A stretch of 64,000 nt of DNA from an uncultured Desulfobacterales bacterium (GTDB lineage: Bacteria > Desulfobacterota > Desulfobulbia > Desulfobulbales > Desulfocapsaceae), in assembly GCA_937915545.1 (NCBI GenBank), contig CALGIJ010000038.1, positions 1 to 64,000 on the forward strand, given 5' to 3'. Positions 62,430 through 64,000 of the stretch are shown one piece after another (within the stretch, counting starts at the first letter, position 1; every line of letters begins with the position of its first letter). The notes below the pieces were generated by a model. That model did not search any database. It saw only the letters and a program-made list of their open reading frames with translations, and had not been told where the DNA came from. A program made the translations under genes and the position numbers.

Positions 62430-62790
62430 CTACTGCCTGGCTAGCGGAAAATTGCCTGGGTCGGACAGCGGCTGCCGACCATCCCGACTCTTGGCGACGC
62501 GAATCTCTCCCAGGGTCGGGAAGAGGGTCTTGACGAATTCCAGGTAGAGTTTTTCACGATGCGCGGCGGGGTTTTGGCTGTAGCCGTCAAACTGCGCGAG
62601 AAACCGCGACGCCTCCCCCACGGCGGCAATGATGTTCTCACCTTTGTAGGCCGGCACTTCCTCGACCAGCTTGTCGGCCGTCAAGGCGGCCGACTTGCTG
62701 GCAGTAGCTATGCCCTGTTCAAAGCGATAGAGAAAAAAAACCAAAGGAAAGGCCGATGAAGACGGCAGAGGGCCAGCAAGGGTTGGCCAT
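62430..62790 (-). pseudogene. Small membrane protein broken by a +1 frameshift in a T8 run
   Basis: A gene with a good GGAG box begins at 62790 (MANPCWPSAVFIGLSFGFF). It meets a stop soon after a run of eight T (plus A run 62733-62740). With seven T the frame continues FLYRFEQGIATASKS and on to a stop at 62430, giving about 119 residues: one N-terminal helix and a soluble domain with KLVEEVPAYKGEN. The family is not recognised. As with the kinase at 17261, the one-base excess lies in a homopolymer of eight. Confidence 0.6.
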
Positions 62791-62900
62791 GATCAACTCC
62801 TAAGCGAAATCTAACCGGCTCCTGACGCGTTGTACGTACCTTCTGGCCAACATGTCATGCGTTCCTCAATGCGGGATCGTACTTGCTGGACAACAACCTC

Positions 62901-64000
62901 ATGCCAAAGGAGAAAATCACGGTACGTAAACTCACCGTGCTGGCCCTTGCCACCGGCACGTGCTGCCTCTCGGCAGGCGCCGCCCAGGCCGCCGACGACC
63001 TGCTCTTTGCCCTCAACGACCCGATGGCAGCGTTTCTCGAGACCCGCGCCTACGCGAAAAAGATGGGCGCCACCGCCGAGTTCAACAAGATGGAGGGGGT
63101 GGCCTACGACAAGAAAAACAACAAGATCTACATTGCCATGAGTTCCATCGAGAAATCGATGAGTGACGGCCAGGGTGATATCAAGGTTGCCGAGAACCCC
63201 TGTGGCATCGTCTACGAGGCAAAGCTCGACGCGGGCTTCAACATCACCAACCTCAAACCGGTGGTGACCGGCGGCCCCTATGACAAGGGCGCCAAATCAA
63301 GTGTGGTCTCAGGCTTCAAGGATCGCTGCGACGTCAACAACATCGCCAACCCCGACGGGCTCTTCGCCGATCAGCACGGCAACCTGTGGATCTCCGAGGA
63401 TACCAGCAACCACACCAACAACGCCCTGTGGCGCTGGGACGGCAAGAAGCTGGAGCGTTTTGCCACCGTCCCCACCGGTGCCGAGATCACCGGCATCATC
63501 GTCACCCCGAACGACGATGTGATGTTCAACATCCAGCACCCCACCGCCATGAGCAAGTTCCCCTATAACCGCGGCACGGTGGGCATCGTCAACGGCTTCA
63601 AGTCCAGCGACAAGTTCAGCGAGGTCGGGGTGCCAAAGGGCGATGACATCTACGACACCAAAGTCGCCAAAGGCTCCTACCAGATTCTCGCCAGGGTCGG
63701 CGAACCCATCCCCAACGATCTCTACGGCCAGCGCTTCGGCCAGGTCAACCGTATCGACGGCACCCTGATGGAGATGTGCAACCATCCCGACGGCAACATG
63801 TTCCTGCCGATCACCGCCAAAGGCGACGAGGCCTACCTCTACACCAACTACGAATGCCGACCCGGCAATGTCGGCAAGATCTACATGAAGCGCAGCGGCG
63901 ACAAGTGGGATGTCCTCGATGGCGAGAATGTCAACTTCGCCTCGATCAAAGGCACCTGGAACAACTGCAACGCCAGCGTCACCCCCTGGAACACCGGCCT
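62901..64000 (+). CDS. PhoX-family (DUF839) exported protein, 5' part
   Basis: The frame is open from the ATG at 62901 to the window end (366 codons) and continues beyond. It has a signal peptide (about residues 8-32, ending near AQAADD) and the PhoX/DUF839 region: GLFADQHGNLWISEDTSNH and GIIVTPNDDVMFNIQHP. PhoX enzymes are calcium-dependent alkaline phosphatases, but many DUF839 members have other or unknown roles. The start codon is uncertain: an AAAGGAG box lies within the first codons. It is divergent from the frameshifted small gene. Confidence 0.8.
   Translation, partial: MPKEKITVRKLTVLALATGTCCLSAGAAQAADDLLFALNDPMAAFLETRAYAKKMGATAEFNKMEGVAYDKKNNKIYIAMSSIEKSMSDGQGDIKVAENPCGIVYEAKLDAGFNITNLKPVVTGGPYDKGAKSSVVSGFKDRCDVNNIANPDGLFADQHGNLWISEDTSNHTNNALWRWDGKKLERFATVPTGAEITGIIVTPNDDVMFNIQHPTAMSKFPYNRGTVGIVNGFKSSDKFSEVGVPKGDDIYDTKVAKGSYQILARVGEPIPNDLYGQRFGQVNRIDGTLMEMCNHPDGNMFLPITAKGDEAYLYTNYECRPGNVGKIYMKRSGDKWDVLDGENVNFASIKGTWNNCNASVTPWNTG

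Overview
The window is GC-rich bacterial chromosome with dense, mostly short operons and no ribosomal RNA, tRNA, insertion sequence, prophage or CRISPR array that I can see. Several markers point to the Desulfobacterota (former Deltaproteobacteria), most likely a Desulfobulbales-type anaerobe: futalosine-pathway menaquinone genes (mqnB, mqnD), an AmmeMemoRadiSam radical SAM protein, a yicC-remA-gmk string, RNase Y next to zapA, a receiver/PEP-synthase-like fusion, two-CW and FmdB zinc-ribbon proteins, and both TRAP and ABC uptake systems. This placement is inference from gene content; no 16S gene is present.

Layout. 1-8.2 kb: start of an exported protein (minus), rarA, a membrane protein, then a minus operon with a pseudo-receiver/PEP-synthase-like protein, the N-degron transferase bpt and amrS. 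8.4-16.1 kb: an HTH/two-CW regulator, the coupled minus operon mqnB-mqnD-mobA-like, queA, an FmdB zinc ribbon, a glutamate racemase homologue lacking both catalytic cysteines, a LolA-like carrier and an S1-repeat RNA-binding protein. 16.1-20.3 kb: a DUF523/DUF1722 protein, a hybrid histidine kinase broken by one extra G in a run of eight, and a periplasmic solute-binding protein. 20.3-24.3 kb (minus): yicC-remA-gmk-rlmB and pal-ompH, with a strong terminator. 24.7-27.0 kb: an orphan gene joined to a radical SAM gene, then a Fur-family regulator. 27.1-32.4 kb (minus): Nudix hydrolase, zapB-like, zapA, a candidate 6S RNA, rny and tyrS. 32.6-42.7 kb: an MltD-like transglycosylase, a MoaE-like protein, HDOD protein, hybrid kinase, YihY/BrkB protein, an ABC importer, a GcvR-like ACT protein and a DUF456 protein.

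43-57.6 kb is the most distinctive part. A translationally coupled trio (an unrecognised 787-aa protein, a phosphatidylserine decarboxylase-like protein and an Lgt-like membrane protein) faces a thioesterase and a double hot-dog dehydratase. These are divergent from a tightly overlapping operon encoding a ketosynthase, a chain-length-factor-like ketosynthase, an acyl-CoA/AMP ligase, an MIO-type aromatic amino acid ammonia-lyase and a three-part TRAP transporter. The enzyme set resembles aryl-polyene/flexirubin-type pathways: the lyase would make an arylacrylate, the ligase activate it, the ketosynthase pair extend it, the hot-dog protein dehydrate intermediates and the thioesterase release them. 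No acyl carrier protein, ketoreductase or acyltransferase is visible here, so this is either part of a split pathway or a variant system.

57.7-64 kb: a DinB-like protein, a GNAT acetyltransferase, rsgA, a multi-pass membrane protein, a PilZ protein, a small membrane protein broken at a run of eight T, and the first part of a PhoX-family (DUF839) exported protein running off the end.
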